DNA of 55,511 nt, taken from contig CAKQCV010000012.1 of NCBI GenBank assembly GCA_934217675.1, forward strand, positions 1 to 55,511. The letters are read 5' to 3'. The stretch comes from an uncultured Prevotella sp. Lineage in GTDB: Bacteria; Bacteroidota; Bacteroidia; Bacteroidales; Bacteroidaceae. Under the pieces are notes generated by a model. It searched no databases. It was given only the letters and a program-made list of their open reading frames with translations, and was not told the origin of the DNA. The position numbers and the translations under genes are program-made. Shown in pieces: positions 1 to 8,183 of the stretch. The first letter of the stretch is position 1; each line of letters opens with the position of its first letter.

Positions 1-660
1 TCTTTTTTCCATAAATACTCTCTTCCCTAAATTAATGAATGAATAAATTATAATTTTGTTACGTTTTTGCAAAATTAATTATTATTTCTATTACATGCAA
101 AACATTAGAGCATAAAAAGCACGTTTTACCCACATTTTTAACTAAAATAGTAATTTAAGGGTCAAAATACAACCAAAATTGTAAATTATATGGCTCTATT
201 TCTTACACCTTGTTATTAACATTTGGGTATCTTTATTGCATAAATATCTATTTCTACTAAATTTATTTTTGCAGTTTTATCCCTCACATCCCTCACTCTT
301 GTTGTGTAACATTTTCAGCATCAACATCTTAATGCGTAAAATAGGGGTGAGGGATAGGGTGAGGGATGTGAGGGATAACGGTTCGTAAAGCGGTATTTTG
401 TTGTTAGTGCACTAACGTTGCACTCGCAATTACACAAAGTGGAATTAAATTATTATAGTGAGGGACGGATTTATCTCTCACCCATCCCTCACTGATGTAT
501 ATCATTGCCAATCAAGGCGTTACTTGTAGAAAAGTGAGGGATGAGGGTAAATATCTGTCTATAAAAAAGTTAAAGCAAAATCGTTGATAATGGACTGATT
601 CCATATAATAAAGAGGTATACGCGTATGCGCATACCTCTTATACTCCATGACCTCAACTA
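1..660. other. Gene-free region with GTGAGGGAT repeats
   Basis: No credible gene is visible here. The region is AT-rich up to about 270 and then carries many copies of the 9-mer GTGAGGGAT or its complement ATCCCTCAC (about 280-296, 346-375, 461-468, 476-492, 532-547). Complementary copies face one another across spacers of about 50 nt, so long imperfect hairpins are possible. A perfect 14-bp palindrome, GTTAGTGCACTAAC, lies at 403-416. The segment GCAGTTTTATCCCTCA at 271-286 recurs at 37532-37547 in another gene-free region, which marks a dispersed intergenic repeat rather than a local oddity. Confidence 0.6.
611..640 (-). terminator. Hairpin after thioredoxin-fold lipoprotein gene
   Basis: AAGAGGTAT (611-619) pairs with ATACCTCTT (632-640) around a 12-nt GC-containing loop, 20 nt beyond the stop of the minus-strand gene at 661. 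There is no strong T-tract on the minus side, so it is a weak terminator or an RNA-end stabilising hairpin. Confidence 0.45.
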
Positions 661-1824
661 TTATAACAGACTTTGAATCTCAGCGTCAAGGTCTTTAATT
701 TGTGAATCCCTCTTATAAAGAGTATTTGTCTTGTCAACGAGGAAGAATGTTGGCAACTGCTGAATGTTATACTGCATCAACAGGCTTGAATTCATTGCAT
801 CGTCATCATGAACAGATATCCAAGGAAGAGCAGCAGTCTGAGTTTTCCAGAAATGCTCGTCCGGGTCAAGTGACACCTGAAAGATTTCAAATCCACGAGA
901 ATGGTATTTATTGTACAGCTCCCTAAGTTTCATTATCCTCTGGGTAGAACCTTCAGCTCCAAACACATGGAAATCGAGCAACACTACCCTACCCTTCATA
1001 CTCGTCAGATGACGCATATCTCCATGGTTGTCGCGCAATGCAATTTCAATAATATTAGAAGCATTATACTTTGATGGATCCAAGCCACGCTGACTCTGAG
1101 CTATTTTATTCTCAAGAATACGCACATTCTTCATACCCTCGATTGCTATATTATGGAGGTTCTCACCACGGAGAGAGTTCGGATAGAACACATCCCAGCT
1201 TGTTGCTACGGCAGCAAAAGCCTTTATATCCTCCTTGTTTTCGCGCGGATTAAATATCAGCCTATTGCCAAGTGTCTGGAACAGGGCAAAGTAAGAAGAT
1301 GCCTTCATTGGCTGCTTATATATATAATTGCGCTTGATATAATCTTTGTATTGCTCTATAACCTTTGTGATAGTATCCTCTTCGGCATCATAGCCAAGAG
1401 CTGGATTGTTTTGTATTCCAACAATAAACGATTGCAGATTTATCTGCTTCAATGCAAGATCCTTTATCGTCTTGCATTCTTCCGATCCATCAACAGAATA
1501 GCCTGTTGACATTTGCGGATAGTCAGCCTTAACAGTTATTGTTTCAGTAGAGTCAACACTGAGATTTATTATCTGATTGGCAATGCGCAAGCGATAGAAT
1601 TCCGGTGCTGTCGGTGCTTCTTCACTAAAACTAAAGTCACCATTCTCCGACAGCTTTACAGAGTCTATAGCAACAGGTCCGTCAAGACTCATATTCTCAA
1701 AATAAAGTATAGAGTCAGCAGCTTTCGTTATTGTTCCTTTTACATGGAATTTCTTACCTCCACACGAGGTTACGAGAAGTGCCACAAAGAGTAGCACAAC
1801 GATTGGTGATATTGTCTTTTTCAT
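661..1824 (-). CDS. DUF4369/thioredoxin-fold lipoprotein lacking CxxC
   Basis: This 387-aa protein has a lipoprotein signal peptide with a lipobox ending TSCGG near residue 21, so it should be membrane-anchored in the cell envelope. Residues about 25-115 look like the DUF4369 beta-sandwich domain that precedes TlpA/AhpC-type thioredoxin domains in Bacteroidetes. The C-terminal 110 residues (from about 277) have the thioredoxin-like pattern: a VVLLDF strand and a conserved cis-proline (QQLPTFF, Pro about 358). At the site where TlpA proteins have WCxxC this protein has HVFGAEGST, with no cysteines, so it is unlikely to be a thiol-disulfide oxidoreductase. It may be a structural or binding derivative. 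A Bacteroidetes-type promoter lies just upstream, and the gene appears monocistronic. Family assignment is fairly sure; function is unknown. Confidence 0.8.
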   Translation of the reverse strand: MKKTISPIVVLLFVALLVTSCGGKKFHVKGTITKAADSILYFENMSLDGPVAIDSVKLSENGDFSFSEEAPTAPEFYRLRIANQIINLSVDSTETITVKADYPQMSTGYSVDGSEECKTIKDLALKQINLQSFIVGIQNNPALGYDAEEDTITKVIEQYKDYIKRNYIYKQPMKASSYFALFQTLGNRLIFNPRENKEDIKAFAAVATSWDVFYPNSLRGENLHNIAIEGMKNVRILENKIAQSQRGLDPSKYNASNIIEIALRDNHGDMRHLTSMKGRVVLLDFHVFGAEGSTQRIMKLRELYNKYHSRGFEIFQVSLDPDEHFWKTQTAALPWISVHDDDAMNSSLLMQYNIQQLPTFFLVDKTNTLYKRDSQIKDLDAEIQSLL

Positions 1825-1867
1825 TTTCTTTTATTAGCTTTATTGTAGTGATATATACACTTTAGTG

Positions 1868-1898
1868 CAAATTTACAGCAAATAATGCTAACCACAAA
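1868..1898 (-). promoter_or_regulatory. Bacteroidetes-type promoter for lipoprotein gene
   Basis: On the minus strand a -7 box TAAATTTG (1868-1875) is preceded by a -33 box TTTG (1895-1898) with a 19-bp spacer, matching the Bacteroidetes TTTG/TAnnTTTG promoter. It lies 44 bp upstream of the start at 1824. Confidence 0.6.
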
Positions 1899-1928
1899 GA
1901 ATTATATTGACGAAAAGCTTCATGCAAG

Positions 1929-2333
1929 TCAATTATCATCATGTTTGTACTTATATTTATATATCATCCATCCCAAGAACAGCCCCAATGTGGCACCTAT
2001 GGCATTTGCCAAGAAGTCATACCAGTCACCACTTCGCCTTCCACCGGTACAGTATGCTTGCAATAGCTCGATGATTCCACTCATAACAACAGGTACAAAC
2101 CATACGTACAGCAAGATATTCCGTATGCTGATATTGGATTTAAAGTGACGTAAGGTCTCTATCCACATTACAGAACATGTTCCACCATACATTGTTACAT
2201 GCGTCCACTTGTCAACAAACGGCACTTTGTCGAGTGGTGTTTCTGGTGTCGTGCAGAAACAAAGTATCCAAATTAGCAATATACAGATTGAAGAAAATGG
2301 ATACAACGTTAATAATTTAATTAAATTCTTCAT
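1929..2333 (-). CDS. VanZ-like membrane protein
   Basis: A 134-aa integral membrane protein with about four hydrophobic segments: an N-terminal helix near residues 10-30, one near 48-60, one near 73-95 and one near 108-125. The sequence between the helices (PFVDKWTHVTMYGG, then GIIELLQ and RSGDWYDFLANAIGATLG) has the layout of the VanZ-like family, whose conserved acidic and Asn residues lie in these loops. VanZ itself gives low-level teicoplanin resistance; most bacterial homologues, including short Bacteroidetes ones like this, have no assigned role, and resistance should not be assumed. It is divergent from the symporter gene at 2502. Confidence 0.8.
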   Translation of the reverse strand: MKNLIKLLTLYPFSSICILLIWILCFCTTPETPLDKVPFVDKWTHVTMYGGTCSVMWIETLRHFKSNISIRNILLYVWFVPVVMSGIIELLQAYCTGGRRSGDWYDFLANAIGATLGLFLGWMIYKYKYKHDDN

Positions 2334-2346
2334 ATTTTATTTATAA

Positions 2347-2384
2347 TTTGATGCAAAAGTAAGAATTTATTTATATATTTGCAA
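2347..2384. promoter_or_regulatory. Overlapping divergent promoters
   Basis: For the minus strand, a -7 box TACTTTTG (2354-2361) is preceded by TTG (complement of 2382-2384) with a 20-bp spacer; this would drive the VanZ-like gene. For the plus strand, TATATTTG (2374-2381) is preceded by TTTG (2347-2350) at a long spacing of 23 bp and would drive the symporter gene at 2502. The two elements interlock, so the polymerases would compete. The minus-strand match is the better one. Confidence 0.4.
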
Positions 2385-2501
2385 CGTTTCAAGATAACAA
2401 ACAGATTTAGTTACGTTGAAAAAGCTATGTGACAATAGTGATTGTCATCACAATAAACACAAAGCAAATAGAAATATATAGAAAATAAAAGACGAAGAAC
2501 A

Positions 2502-3863
2502 ATGAGCAACAACAGAGCAAATTTTGGAAGTAAGCTGGGCGTTATTCTCGCTACAGCGGGATCGGCTGTGGGATTAGGCAACATCTGGCGCTTTCCGTAC
2601 ATGACAGGACAGAATGGAGGAGCAGCATTCATTTTCATATATATACTGTGCGTGTTTTTACTTGGCTTGCCATGCATGGTCAACGAGTTTATAATTGGAA
2701 GGCATGCACAAAGCAATACAGCCCGCGCCTACTGGAAATTAGGCAACGGAAAGCCGTGGTGGGCGATAATCGGCTACATTGGAGTACTCACAGGGTTCTT
2801 GATAACAGGATACTATGCTGTTGTGGCAGGATGGTGCTTTGAATATATCTATGCCTCAGCCGCCGGAAAGCTTAACGGTTCGCCAGAATTTTTCGCTGAT
2901 TTCTTCTCAACATTTGAGAAAGACCCTGTAAAGCCTGTATTTTGGGCTGTCGCATTCCTGCTACTCACTCATTACATTATAAGCCACGGAGTTAGAGACG
3001 GTATAGAGAAAGCCTCGAAACTGCTTATGCCGGCACTTTTTGTGATATTGGTCATTCTCGTTGTGTCGTCTTGCATGTTACCAAATGCAGCAAAAGGTAT
3101 TGAGTATTTGTTTAAGCCTGATTTCTCGAAAGTTACAAAAGATGTGTTCCTTGGTGCTCTCGGACAGTCATTTTACTCTATGAGTGTCGGTATGGGATGT
3201 CTATGCACATTCGCTTCTTATTACTCGAAAGAGACAAACCTAACGCGAAGTGCAATACAGATTGGCGTCATTGACACTATTGTCGCCATACTTGCAGGAT
3301 TGCTTATCTTCCCAGCAGCTTTCTCGGTTGGAGTAAATCCAGATTCCGGACCATCACTGATATTCATCACATTGCCAAACGTTTTTCAAGAGGCTTTTGC
3401 CAATATGCCTATAGTTGGCTATCTCGTGGCTATTGCTTTTTACGGATTGCTCTCACTTGCAGCATTAACATCGTTAATATCATTGCACGAGGTTAGTACA
3501 GCATTCTTTCAAGAAGAATTGCGCATATCCAGGAAAATGGCTGCAACAATTGTCACTGTGACTTGTTCTATTATTGCGGCATTATGCTCCCTTTCATTAG
3601 GAAAGGCTGACTTTTTAAGTATTTCAGGAAAAAGTCTATTCGACACTCTTGACTTCCTGACTGGTCAAATAATGTTACCGCTCGGTGGTTTCTTGACTTG
3701 CATTTTCGTGGGATGGTTTCTACAGCATAAGATTGTACGCAACGAATATACAAACTGGGGAACAATGCCCGGTAAATATTTCCACCTATATATATTCTGC
3801 GTGAAATATCTATGCCCTATACTTATTGCTTTGGTATTCATGCATCAGTTTGGTCTGATTTAA
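2502..3863 (+). CDS. Sodium-dependent transporter, SNF/NSS family
   Basis: A 453-aa polytopic inner-membrane protein of the neurotransmitter:sodium symporter family (LeuT fold). The N-terminus holds the family signature: KLGVILATAGSAVGLGNIWR, followed by FPYMTGQNGGAAF, which forms the unwound TM1 and TM2 sodium and substrate site. Roughly 11-12 hydrophobic segments follow. Bacterial members import amino acids or related small amines with Na+. The exact substrate cannot be read from sequence. The ATG at 2502 places the signature about 10 residues from the N-terminus, as is usual. The gene stands alone and is followed by a strong terminator. Confidence 0.9.
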   Translation: MSNNRANFGSKLGVILATAGSAVGLGNIWRFPYMTGQNGGAAFIFIYILCVFLLGLPCMVNEFIIGRHAQSNTARAYWKLGNGKPWWAIIGYIGVLTGFLITGYYAVVAGWCFEYIYASAAGKLNGSPEFFADFFSTFEKDPVKPVFWAVAFLLLTHYIISHGVRDGIEKASKLLMPALFVILVILVVSSCMLPNAAKGIEYLFKPDFSKVTKDVFLGALGQSFYSMSVGMGCLCTFASYYSKETNLTRSAIQIGVIDTIVAILAGLLIFPAAFSVGVNPDSGPSLIFITLPNVFQEAFANMPIVGYLVAIAFYGLLSLAALTSLISLHEVSTAFFQEELRISRKMAATIVTVTCSIIAALCSLSLGKADFLSISGKSLFDTLDFLTGQIMLPLGGFLTCIFVGWFLQHKIVRNEYTNWGTMPGKYFHLYIFCVKYLCPILIALVFMHQFGLI

Positions 3864-3885
3864 AGCGAAGACATCATACCGAATC

Positions 3886-3933
3886 TACCGCCGTATTATT
3901 GACAAAATGTCAACGATACGGCGGTATTTATTA
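3886..3933 (+). terminator. Terminator after SNF symporter
   Basis: TACCGCCGTAT (3886-3896) pairs with ATACGGCGGTA (3916-3926), and the intervening bases form an extra inner stem TTGACA/TGTCAA. An AT-rich TTTATTAATT tail follows on the plus strand, 23 nt past the symporter stop. Confidence 0.75.
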
Positions 3934-3994
3934 ATTATTTTAAGCATTCATGACTATCTGTCAACTATTTTACGTTTTCTCATTTTTTTATCAC

Positions 3995-4012
3995 TTGGCA
4001 TAAAGATTGCAT
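3995..4012 (+). promoter_or_regulatory. Sigma-54-like promoter of hsp20
   Basis: TTGGCATAAAGATTGCAT matches the -24/-12 consensus TGGCAC-N5-TTGC at all positions except the last C of the first box, with the correct 12-bp GG-to-GC spacing (3997-3998 and 4009-4010). Transcription would start near 4021, leaving a leader of about 80 nt. Caution: the segment is also part of an 11-bp tandem repeat (GCATAAAGATT at 3998-4008, GCATAAAGATA at 4009-4019), so the match could be fortuitous. No TAnnTTTG box is seen between here and the gene. Confidence 0.5.
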
Positions 4013-4103
4013 AAAGATAAGTGAAAATCGAAAGGTTGAAAGACCTGGAGAGGATGAACAAAACGATAAATAAAGAATTAAAATAAAAATGGAGGTATTT
4101 GAT

Positions 4104-4529
4104 ATGTTACCAGTAATGAATAGAAATCTTTGGATGCCAGATGAGTTTAATGACTTTTTTGATACAGACTTCATGCCAAAAGTCAATGCTACAGCTCCTG
4201 CAATCAATGTTAAGGAAAGCGAAAAAGACTATACCGTTGAACTCGCTGCTCCAGGCTTGACAAAAGATGACTTCAACGTGAACATTGACCACGATGGAAA
4301 CCTTCATATCAAAATAGAGAACAAGAGCAACAAGAATGAAGAAGACAAAAAGAGTCATTATCTGCGTCGCGAATTTTCTTACAGCAAATATGAGCAGACA
4401 TTGCTGTTGCCTGACGATGTTGAGAAGAACAAGATTTCAGCAAGTGTCAACAATGGTGTCTTGACTGTTGATCTTCCAAAGATTGAGAAAACTGTTGAAA
4501 AAGAATCACGCCAAATCGAGATTAAATAA
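4104..4529 (+). CDS. Hsp20 small heat shock protein
   Basis: A 141-aa cytosolic ATP-independent chaperone of the alpha-crystallin/Hsp20 family, which holds unfolding proteins for DnaK/ClpB. The alpha-crystallin domain covers about residues 30-130: PAINVKESEKDYTVELAAPG, then DDFNVNIDHDGNLHI, and the family motif NNGVLTVDLPK near the C-terminus. I place the start at the second ATG (4104) rather than 4089 because it yields the usual MLPVMNR-type N-terminus and because GGAGG at 4091-4095 sits 8 nt upstream, an unusually good Shine-Dalgarno for this phylum. The gene is monocistronic between two terminators and may be sigma-54-dependent. Confidence 0.9.
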   Translation: MLPVMNRNLWMPDEFNDFFDTDFMPKVNATAPAINVKESEKDYTVELAAPGLTKDDFNVNIDHDGNLHIKIENKSNKNEEDKKSHYLRREFSYSKYEQTLLLPDDVEKNKISASVNNGVLTVDLPKIEKTVEKESRQIEIK

Positions 4530-4616
4530 ACAAATCGAGTCTAACTTATAACTTTAGAACTATCTGATTTGAACAAGTCGCGTATTTTGATGCTATTCTT
4601 CAAGATTAGTTGATAC

Positions 4617-4655
4617 AAGTCCTTATGCAACATACTGCATAAGGACTTTTTATTT
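4617..4655 (+). terminator. Rho-independent terminator after hsp20
   Basis: A 13-bp perfect stem, AAGTCCTTATGCA (4617-4629) with TGCATAAGGACTT (4636-4648), a 6-nt loop and a TTTTTATTTT tail on the plus strand. It ends just before the convergent methyltransferase gene. Confidence 0.85.
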
Positions 4656-4667
4656 TCCATAAAGCGA

Positions 4668-5885
4668 TTACGCCTTTTCGGTTATTACAAGGACATGAGA
4701 ATCATCTTGAAGTGTTGTGGCAAAGATATAAATAGAACCACCATCTTTCAACTTCAGTTTCTTTCTCAATTCTGCTACGGACATAGGGAAATTGCGAACC
4801 GCAAGATTAGCTTTTTCTATTCCGGAAAGAGCTTTTCGCAATTCCTTTTTACCTAATCCTGTTACTTTCTTTACTTTGAAACATCTGCCGGGGAAGGTCT
4901 TATCCAAACATTCGGAGAGGTAAAGGTGACTGTTTTCTGATATCATCGGCATGGAGCGCAATGAGGACAACTTCTTAAAGCAACTGGCTTTCATTACAGA
5001 GCTGTTTGGCTCATACATGAATATTCCTTCCACTGGCGACCCAAAAGTGGCACACGCGGAAGATTCTGCATCTGAAAGACAAAACCTCATCATAGTCCAG
5101 TCTGCACCGGAAGTTGACTTACCTGAACAATCAGCACAATATACATTAGAAGTTTTTTTGCCACTGTCCTTATGAAGTACAAGAAGCAGTTCTTTACATT
5201 CGTTTTTTACTGAAACGATATGGACTTCTGCAACGCAATTCAAATCGTCAACAGCCTTATGCCAATCAAGCATGGGGGAAAGTTTTACCACTATCCAGTC
5301 CGCCTTATCTAAAAGTAGTTCCTTTATAGCTATAATATCAGGTGTACAGTCTGATATGGCAAATGTTCTTTCTCCATTAATGTCACGCCGTGCAGGATCA
5401 ATAAAAATCATGGAAACATGGGGCATGGACTTTAAGTACTCTACACAATCATCACACCTCACCTCAACATTTTTTAGTTCAAACAGTGGCATGTTGTTCT
5501 GAGCCAAGATACAAAGGTTCTGCCTCTGCTCCACATATACTGAATGGCTGAAATTTTTTGCTATATACGAAAAGTCAACGCCGAAGCCACCTGTAAGGTC
5601 AACGAAAGTTCCATCTACATCATTATTAAGCAATCTTGCTGCAAGTTCTTTTTTATATTTTGCAGTCTGCTCTGACGAGCATTGTTCCATAGAGATGTGC
5701 GGTGGATAGATTATCCCATCGGTTGCTGCCCATGTAGGCAGTTTTTTCTTTGCCGCCTGCCAACCGGATATCTGCTCAAGAGCATATTGCATATCAACAT
5801 CTTCCGGATGGTGTTTCAACGCTAAGGTGCTTGTTGATTCGTTTCTGTTGTTCTGTATAAATAACAATGTCGCTTTACTTGGCAT
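4668..5885 (-). CDS. Class I SAM methyltransferase with THUMP-like domain
   Basis: A 405-aa cytosolic protein. The central Rossmann methyltransferase domain (about residues 85-240) shows the SAM-binding motif VDLTGGFGVDFSY and a catalytic-loop-like IFIDPARRD. The C-terminal part (about 330-405; GLGKKELRKALSGIEKANLAVRNF region) resembles the THUMP-like domain found in this Bacteroidetes family, which suggests an RNA, probably tRNA or rRNA, substrate. The modified nucleotide is not known to me. The N-terminus is a helical region typical of the family. The gene follows the secreted-protein operon but a terminator at 5897-5923 separates them. Confidence 0.8.
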   Translation of the reverse strand: MPSKATLLFIQNNRNESTSTLALKHHPEDVDMQYALEQISGWQAAKKKLPTWAATDGIIYPPHISMEQCSSEQTAKYKKELAARLLNNDVDGTFVDLTGGFGVDFSYIAKNFSHSVYVEQRQNLCILAQNNMPLFELKNVEVRCDDCVEYLKSMPHVSMIFIDPARRDINGERTFAISDCTPDIIAIKELLLDKADWIVVKLSPMLDWHKAVDDLNCVAEVHIVSVKNECKELLLVLHKDSGKKTSNVYCADCSGKSTSGADWTMMRFCLSDAESSACATFGSPVEGIFMYEPNSSVMKASCFKKLSSLRSMPMISENSHLYLSECLDKTFPGRCFKVKKVTGLGKKELRKALSGIEKANLAVRNFPMSVAELRKKLKLKDGGSIYIFATTLQDDSHVLVITEKA

Positions 5886-5896
5886 ATTGTATATAT

Positions 5897-5923
5897 AAAA
5901 AAGGGGTGTGAATAATCACACCC
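5897..5923 (-). terminator. Terminator of the secreted-protein operon
   Basis: On the minus strand GGGTGTGA and TCACACCC (5916-5923 with 5904-5911) form an 8-bp stem with a 4-nt loop, followed by a T-run (A-run at 5897-5902 on plus). It lies 26 nt past the stop of the 533-aa gene. Confidence 0.75.
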
Positions 5924-5948
5924 ACAATTATTTAAATTTGTTACTCTT

Positions 5949-7550
5949 CTAATTCTTCTTTACAACTTTAACCGTCTTGCTTGCAGTTTTCACAATGTAT
6001 ACTCCACAGTTTTGCATTGCAGATACGCGCTGTCCGTTCACATTATAAATTTTTGCTGCTGATGAATTGTTGTCGAAAGAAGCCTCAACGGTATTTATAC
6101 CTGATGTTGGTTCCTTGAACTTCAATGTATAGCGGTTTACTGTCTTGCAGTCTGCTGAAACTACGACAATAGTGACTGTTGCTGCACCAGGGTTGTTGTC
6201 ACTCCTGCTAATGAACTTCATAATCTTCGAGTCATAACCGGTTTTGACAACCTCTATATCATCAAGACTAACAACCTTGTCCGACTGCAGATTCTCATAA
6301 TAATACTTCTTTGTAGAGAAATCCTTAACTGACATGCCATTCACAGAGACAGAAGACAGTCCGGCATTGTAAACAAGTTCCACATCATCGACATTTAGCT
6401 TATCTGTAGCACTGCCTTTTCCAGGGGTGGCATTAGTAGAGATTGTTACAAGCATTGCATTTGCAGAAGCGAAATTATCAAGATATGACTCATAGTCAAA
6501 TGGAACCGTAATGCGTTGCCATGCTCCGTCAAGACTTGCAATCTGGGCATTCTTTGCCTTTGCAACAACATTTGTGTAAGTCTTGTCTTCTGGGTCCTGG
6601 TATCTTGTTCCGTCAGTAATTACAGCACTCGCTGTTGCATAAGGATTTTCGGCATCAGGAGTACCTTGCACGAATTTCACCCACATTGTGATTGAGTCAG
6701 GAAGTGCATCTACTGTTGCATAGAACGGATCGCCTTTTGCATCCTTCTCCGAGTTTGAGAAATCAAGGAAAGCATGATTGTCAGTGCTTGCTGCATCAGC
6801 ACCACCTGCAGACATCTGTCCCGTTGTTATCGTTCCGTTTGGTATCTGCTTCAACACTTCTGCTGAAGAATATACCAACACACTCTTTGAACCTTTTGAG
6901 CCAGGACGAGTCTCGTCACTTGAGTCAGTATGTGGAGTACCCTTCACAAACATTGCCAAACTTCCTGTGGCTGTCATGAAAGAATGCCATCCGTCTGGCT
7001 CCTGACTTGTCTTTTTATTGTAAGTTGCTGTATGGAAAGACTCAAAGCCAGAGTTTGGCAATTGTCCTATTGTATATGCACCGTCTCCCAATGATATTCT
7101 AAGACTTCTGCCTAATGCCGGGCAACAGTCTACTACGAGATTTGCATATAGTTGTCCGTTACGTATCTCACCTGTCAGATAAATTGGCGTACCACCCTCA
7201 ACAAGAGCAGAAGAACTCGGTCCGATCCATGTCTTACCGGCATCATCGCCTGGCTGCAGCTCAACTTGCTGTTCTGTTGTGAAGAGTTTGTATACCCCTG
7301 CGTTTGTCAAGCTTACATTGTCAAGTATAAGATTTCCAACGTATGTCTTTTGTCCATAGACATTGAAAGATATATTCTTCAATGTAAATTTGCATGTACC
7401 GTCAGTGTTCTCATCAACAGAAACTAAGGTGTTTGCAAACTCGTCAATAGGGTTATAACCCGCATTGACTTTCATCGTGGTTTGATAATCTGTTGCTGAT
7501 GCACCTATTGCTGATGCAGCAAGCAACATTGTAGTAAACAGTTTTCTCAT
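5949..7550 (-). CDS. Secreted calycin-like plus PCMD-type protein
   Basis: A 533-aa exported protein with a classical signal peptide (MRKLFTTMLLAASAIGASA). Residues about 22-160 look like the calycin-like beta-barrel domain of Bacteroidetes surface proteins; residues about 165-395 resemble the PCMD domain (putative carbohydrate metabolism, jelly-roll-like), with the typical PDGWHSF and WVKFVQGTPDAENP segments. Residues about 400-475 form a small beta domain. The C-terminal 45 residues (IYNVNGQRV ... GVYIVK) resemble a truncated type A sorting-like segment common in Prevotella secreted proteins. It is the last gene of a four-gene operon. Glycan or lipid binding at the cell surface is plausible; no enzymatic motif is visible. 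Confidence 0.75.
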   Translation of the reverse strand: MRKLFTTMLLAASAIGASATDYQTTMKVNAGYNPIDEFANTLVSVDENTDGTCKFTLKNISFNVYGQKTYVGNLILDNVSLTNAGVYKLFTTEQQVELQPGDDAGKTWIGPSSSALVEGGTPIYLTGEIRNGQLYANLVVDCCPALGRSLRISLGDGAYTIGQLPNSGFESFHTATYNKKTSQEPDGWHSFMTATGSLAMFVKGTPHTDSSDETRPGSKGSKSVLVYSSAEVLKQIPNGTITTGQMSAGGADAASTDNHAFLDFSNSEKDAKGDPFYATVDALPDSITMWVKFVQGTPDAENPYATASAVITDGTRYQDPEDKTYTNVVAKAKNAQIASLDGAWQRITVPFDYESYLDNFASANAMLVTISTNATPGKGSATDKLNVDDVELVYNAGLSSVSVNGMSVKDFSTKKYYYENLQSDKVVSLDDIEVVKTGYDSKIMKFISRSDNNPGAATVTIVVVSADCKTVNRYTLKFKEPTSGINTVEASFDNNSSAAKIYNVNGQRVSAMQNCGVYIVKTASKTVKVVKKN

Positions 7551-7563
7551 ATTTCAATTAAAT

Positions 7564-8166
7564 TTAAAAGTTATTCATTACCTTTACGGTTTTTCCGTTC
7601 TTTAGCTTCAAGATATTTATTCCACGCACCATTGTATTGACACGAGTGCCATCAAGAGTATAGATCGAAGATATTTTGTTACCGTCAGTAACTACGCCAT
7701 CAATACCTGCAGAGCCAGGGAAGTTATTGTCGCCAAATACAGCAGTAACATCACCCACTTCAGGAACAGTAAGAGTGATGACAGCATAGAACTTGCCGTC
7801 TTTGCTGCGTGAGCCTTCTTTCACTGTAACATCAATCTTTCCTCCAAGCACATCCATAAAAAGTGGGTCGCCGTTGGTAATGGTAGCTGTCTGTGTAGTG
7901 GCATAGTTTGTAAAGCCTTCGGCATCGTCAATCCCTTCAACATCAGTCATAGTTACATCGCCAACAAGCAAACTACCCATAAAGTTAAACTGGCTGAGCA
8001 TTATTGTATACTTGCCATTGTCTTGCTTATTAATGGATATCTTTGATGTGGACACTGCAGGCTCATCCACACCTTCAACTGTAATAACAAGCTTATCGCT
8101 ATAGTCTGTTGCCATTGCAGACATGGCGAAAAACATTGTCGCAATGATTGTAAAAATCTTCTTCAT
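7564..8166 (-). CDS. Secreted calycin-like domain protein
   Basis: A 200-aa exported protein with a signal peptide (MKKIFTIIATMFFAMSAMA) and a single calycin-like barrel (about 20-150) similar in layout to the N-terminal domain of the next gene product: a DYSDKLVITVEG first strand, then YTIMLSQFNFMGSLLVGDVTM. It ends with the same kind of short C-terminal segment (IYTLDGTRV ... INILKLKNG). It is 13 nt from the downstream gene and 17 nt from the upstream one, so it is co-transcribed with them. The two proteins may be a duplicated module; the ligand is unknown. Confidence 0.75.
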   Translation of the reverse strand: MKKIFTIIATMFFAMSAMATDYSDKLVITVEGVDEPAVSTSKISINKQDNGKYTIMLSQFNFMGSLLVGDVTMTDVEGIDDAEGFTNYATTQTATITNGDPLFMDVLGGKIDVTVKEGSRSKDGKFYAVITLTVPEVGDVTAVFGDNNFPGSAGIDGVVTDGNKISSIYTLDGTRVNTMVRGINILKLKNGKTVKVMNNF

Positions 8167-8183
8167 AATCTTTTCTCTTTAAT

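Noticed and set aside
346..547. GTGAGGGAT repeats as a CRISPR array
   Set aside because: The unit is only 9 bp, spacing is irregular, copies occur in both senses and there are no cas genes.
4089..4103. Upstream ATG as the hsp20 start
   Set aside because: The codons before 4104 contain the GGAGG that best serves as ribosome binding site for the second ATG, which also gives the usual N-terminus.
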